Positions 7,407 to 8,724 of a stretch of DNA of 8,724 nt are shown here, in pieces. The position numbers and the translations under genes were made by a program. This DNA comes from Acidobacteriota bacterium (GTDB lineage: Bacteria; Acidobacteriota; Terriglobia; UBA7540; JAPUME01). Where the stretch lies: contig JAPUME010000198.1 of assembly GCA_027294185.1 (NCBI GenBank), positions 1 through 8,724 of the forward strand. The letters run 5' to 3'. Numbering within the stretch: position 1 is the first letter of the stretch; each line of letters begins with the position of its first letter. The notes beneath the pieces are model-generated. The model searched no databases. It saw only the letters and a list, made by a program, of their open reading frames with translations, and had not been told where the DNA came from.

Positions 7407-8581
7407 AACGCCCTTTCGTAGAGTTCAAAAAGATCCTGATCGGAAACGGGCCGCGGATTGAACTTCGCGGTCCACTGCTTCCCCGCTTCCCCGGCCAGCG
7501 AACGAAGCTCTTCCCGCTTCACGCCGCAGTCGGAGAGTTTCGAGGGCAGGCGCGCGTCCTGCCGGAAAGATTCCATGTGTCTCGCAAGGCTTTCGGTCGA
7601 ATCCAGGCCTGCAAAGTCGGCCAGCTCGATGTAGAGTTCTTCCACTGCCGGGCGGTTGAAACGGATTACATGAGGGAGCATAAGAGCGATGGCTGTGCCG
7701 TGCGCGATTCCATGGTGTGTGGTCAGAGGATTGGCGCAGGCGTGAGTGGCTCCGAGCATGGAGTTTTCAATCGCCGTTCCCGCGTAGTTCGCTCCCAGCA
7801 GCATTGCCCCACGAGCTTCGGCATCCTCCGGTTCCTTCAGGACGGCCGGGAAACTTGCCTGCAACAACTTCCAGGCCTCTCGTGCAAACAGTTGCGATGC
7901 CGGGTTGCGCTTGGTCGTCACATAGCTTTCGAGAGCGTGGGCCATGGCATCGATTCCGGTGGTGGCCGTTACCTGGGGCGGTTGGGTCAAAGTTACCAGG
8001 GGATCCAGGATCGCCGCCGCGCAGGCTGCCTTCTTATCTCCGCAGGCCATCTTCTGATGGGTTTCTTCATTGCTGATCAACGCGAACGACTGCGCTTCGC
8101 TGCCGGTCCCAGCCGTCGTCGGCACGGCGATCATCGGCAGCATCGGATGTTTCGCTTTTCCCACACCCCAGTAATCCGCCATGCGGCCGCCGTTGGTGAT
8201 GAGGAAATTCACTCCTTTGGCGCAATCCATGGAGCTTCCTCCGCCCAGCCCGACAATGGAGTCGATCCTGTGATTGCGAGCTACTTCCAGAGCCGACTCC
8301 ACGTGGTGCGTGGTGGGATTCTCCTCGACGCCTTCATATACAACGGTCCGGATGCCTGCCGCCTCGAGCGATTGAAGCGCCCGGTCAACGTGACCCGCGG
8401 CTCGAATTCCGGGATCGGAAACCAGGATGGCTCTCTCCCCTCCGACCTCCCGCACCAGGTCCCCCAGCCGCCCCAGAGTGCCGGGGCCGAATACCACGCG
8501 TGTGCGAGCCTGGAAGTCAAAGGGCTGCAAGCTTGTCTGTTGGCTGCCGTTGAATGGCACGCTGTTCGTAAAGGTGCTCAA
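7403..8581 (-). CDS. Iron-containing (group III) alcohol dehydrogenase
   Basis: The protein has 392 residues. It starts at TTG 8581, with AAAGGA (8588-8593) six bases upstream; GTG eight codons in is a less well-placed alternative. After about 20 variable residues, FDFQARTRVVFGPG (21-34) begins the Fe-ADH fold. The NAD(P)-binding GGGSSMD is at 113-119 and PTTAGTGSE at 154-162. The four metal ligands are all present as Asp211, His215, His280 and His294, with spacing close to FucO. The enzyme interconverts an aldehyde or ketone and an alcohol in the cytoplasm using NAD(P). The length is typical and nothing is truncated. The stop overlaps the propeller-protein start as TTGA. The substrate is unknown; reduction of a fatty or small aldehyde tied to the neighbouring pathway is inference. 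It may be the first gene of the operon or follow the gene ending near 8642. Confidence 0.93.
   Translation of the reverse strand: MSTFTNSVPFNGSQQTSLQPFDFQARTRVVFGPGTLGRLGDLVREVGGERAILVSDPGIRAAGHVDRALQSLEAAGIRTVVYEGVEENPTTHHVESALEVARNHRIDSIVGLGGGSSMDCAKGVNFLITNGGRMADYWGVGKAKHPMLPMIAVPTTAGTGSEAQSFALISNEETHQKMACGDKKAACAAAILDPLVTLTQPPQVTATTGIDAMAHALESYVTTKRNPASQLFAREAWKLLQASFPAVLKEPEDAEARGAMLLGANYAGTAIENSMLGATHACANPLTTHHGIAHGTAIALMLPHVIRFNRPAVEELYIELADFAGLDSTESLARHMESFRQDARLPSKLSDCGVKREELRSLAGEAGKQWTAKFNPRPVSDQDLFELYERAF
7411..7417 (-). promoter_or_regulatory. Ribosome binding site deciding the TTG start of the propeller protein
   Basis: GAAAGGG lies four bases before TTG 7406, inside the last codons of the alcohol dehydrogenase gene. 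It fits TTG better than the GTG at 7394, which would be about 16 bases away, and supports TTGA coupling of the two genes. Confidence 0.55.
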
Positions 8582-8641
8582 ATAAATTCCTTTCGTGCGA
8601 TTGGTCCCAGGCGATCCGGCACGTCGGTATGGGGCCGATGT
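8582..8641 (-). other. Short leader before the alcohol dehydrogenase
   Basis: Sixty bases separate the possible upstream stop from TTG 8581. Apart from the AAAGGA ribosome site, only an imperfect 7-base hairpin (ACATCGG paired with CCGACGT, one mismatch) can be seen, with no T-tract, so a terminator is not supported. No clear promoter boxes are visible. Confidence 0.3.
8588..8593 (-). promoter_or_regulatory. Ribosome binding site deciding the TTG start of the alcohol dehydrogenase
   Basis: AAAGGA on the minus strand lies six bases before TTG 8581. No ATG is available in frame before the conserved FGPG strand, so this site supports TTG as the true start. Confidence 0.65.
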
Positions 8642-8724
8642 TCAGTCGTTTGACGTGCGGAGAAACGAGCAGGTTCCCAGGGATTTTTCATCCTCACTGA
8701 TGGCGGTAACCGCCCGGGAGGGAC
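8642..8724 (-). CDS. Possible C-terminal end of an unidentified upstream gene (partial)
   Basis: One minus-strand frame is open from the right edge to a TGA at 8644-8642 and ends AVTAISEDEKSLGTCSF, then LRTSND. Its 26 codons have mostly G or C in third position and a balanced amino-acid mix, like the neighbouring genes. The other two frames give either an early stop or a Pro/Arg-rich product. If real, it ends 60 bases before the dehydrogenase start. I do not recognise a family from so short a tail, and chance is not excluded. Confidence 0.35.
   Translation of the reverse strand, partial: PSRAVTAISEDEKSLGTCSFLRTSND

Noticed and set aside
8620..8650. Possible intrinsic terminator before the dehydrogenase
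   Set aside because: The stem is about 7 bases with a mismatch and there is no following T-tract.
7577..8653. 358-codon open frame on the plus strand opposite the alcohol dehydrogenase
   Set aside because: It is antisense to a protein with all Fe-ADH motifs, and its translation is Arg/Ser/Gly-rich with no recognisable domain. Long shadow frames are expected in GC-rich coding DNA.
8578..8722. Pro/Arg-rich minus-strand frame ending in TTGA with the dehydrogenase start, including a possible 39-codon small gene from a GTGA overlap
   Set aside because: Its third positions are poor in G/C compared with the neighbours and its composition is typical of an off-frame reading; it is kept only as an open question.

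Overview
The window is a compact block of bacterial genes, every one on the minus strand. It reads right to left as one probable transcription unit, with the longest gene-free stretch only 135 bases (4685-4819). Base composition is fairly GC-rich, with coding third positions biased to G/C. The organism looks Gram-negative: one protein has a single N-terminal membrane anchor and a BamB-like propeller that would sit in the periplasm. The glycosyltransferase, with its N-terminal MYCGNCLRDN motif, resembles a subfamily I associate with Acidobacteriota and similar environmental phyla. That placement is inference and cannot be fixed from this window.

In transcription order the genes are: a possible 3' end of an unidentified gene (about 8642-8724); an iron-containing alcohol dehydrogenase (7403-8581, TTG start); a membrane-anchored PQQ-like beta-propeller protein (6201-7406, TTG start); a HemN-like radical SAM enzyme (4820-6190); a 135-base gap; a flavin-dependent halogenase-like oxidoreductase (3383-4684); a 74-residue DUF3311-type membrane protein (3162-3386); a sodium:solute symporter (1636-3165); a GT4-like glycosyltransferase (335-1621); and a YbgC/4HBT-type hot-dog thioesterase cut by the left edge (1-303). 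Three junctions are 4-base start/stop overlaps (TTGA, ATGA, ATGA), and the other gaps are 10, 14, 31 and 135 bases. Translational coupling is therefore likely.

The gene mix is not a recognised primary pathway. A halogenase-like flavoenzyme, a HemN-like radical SAM protein lacking HemN's fourth cysteine, an Fe-dependent alcohol dehydrogenase, an acyl thioesterase and a glycosyltransferase, together with a transporter pair, suggest tailoring of an acyl or polyketide-like product. No ketosynthase or acyl carrier protein lies inside the window, so the core of such a pathway would have to be outside it. The more cautious reading is an operon of mixed functions. No tRNA, rRNA, CRISPR array, insertion sequence or convincing intrinsic terminator was seen.
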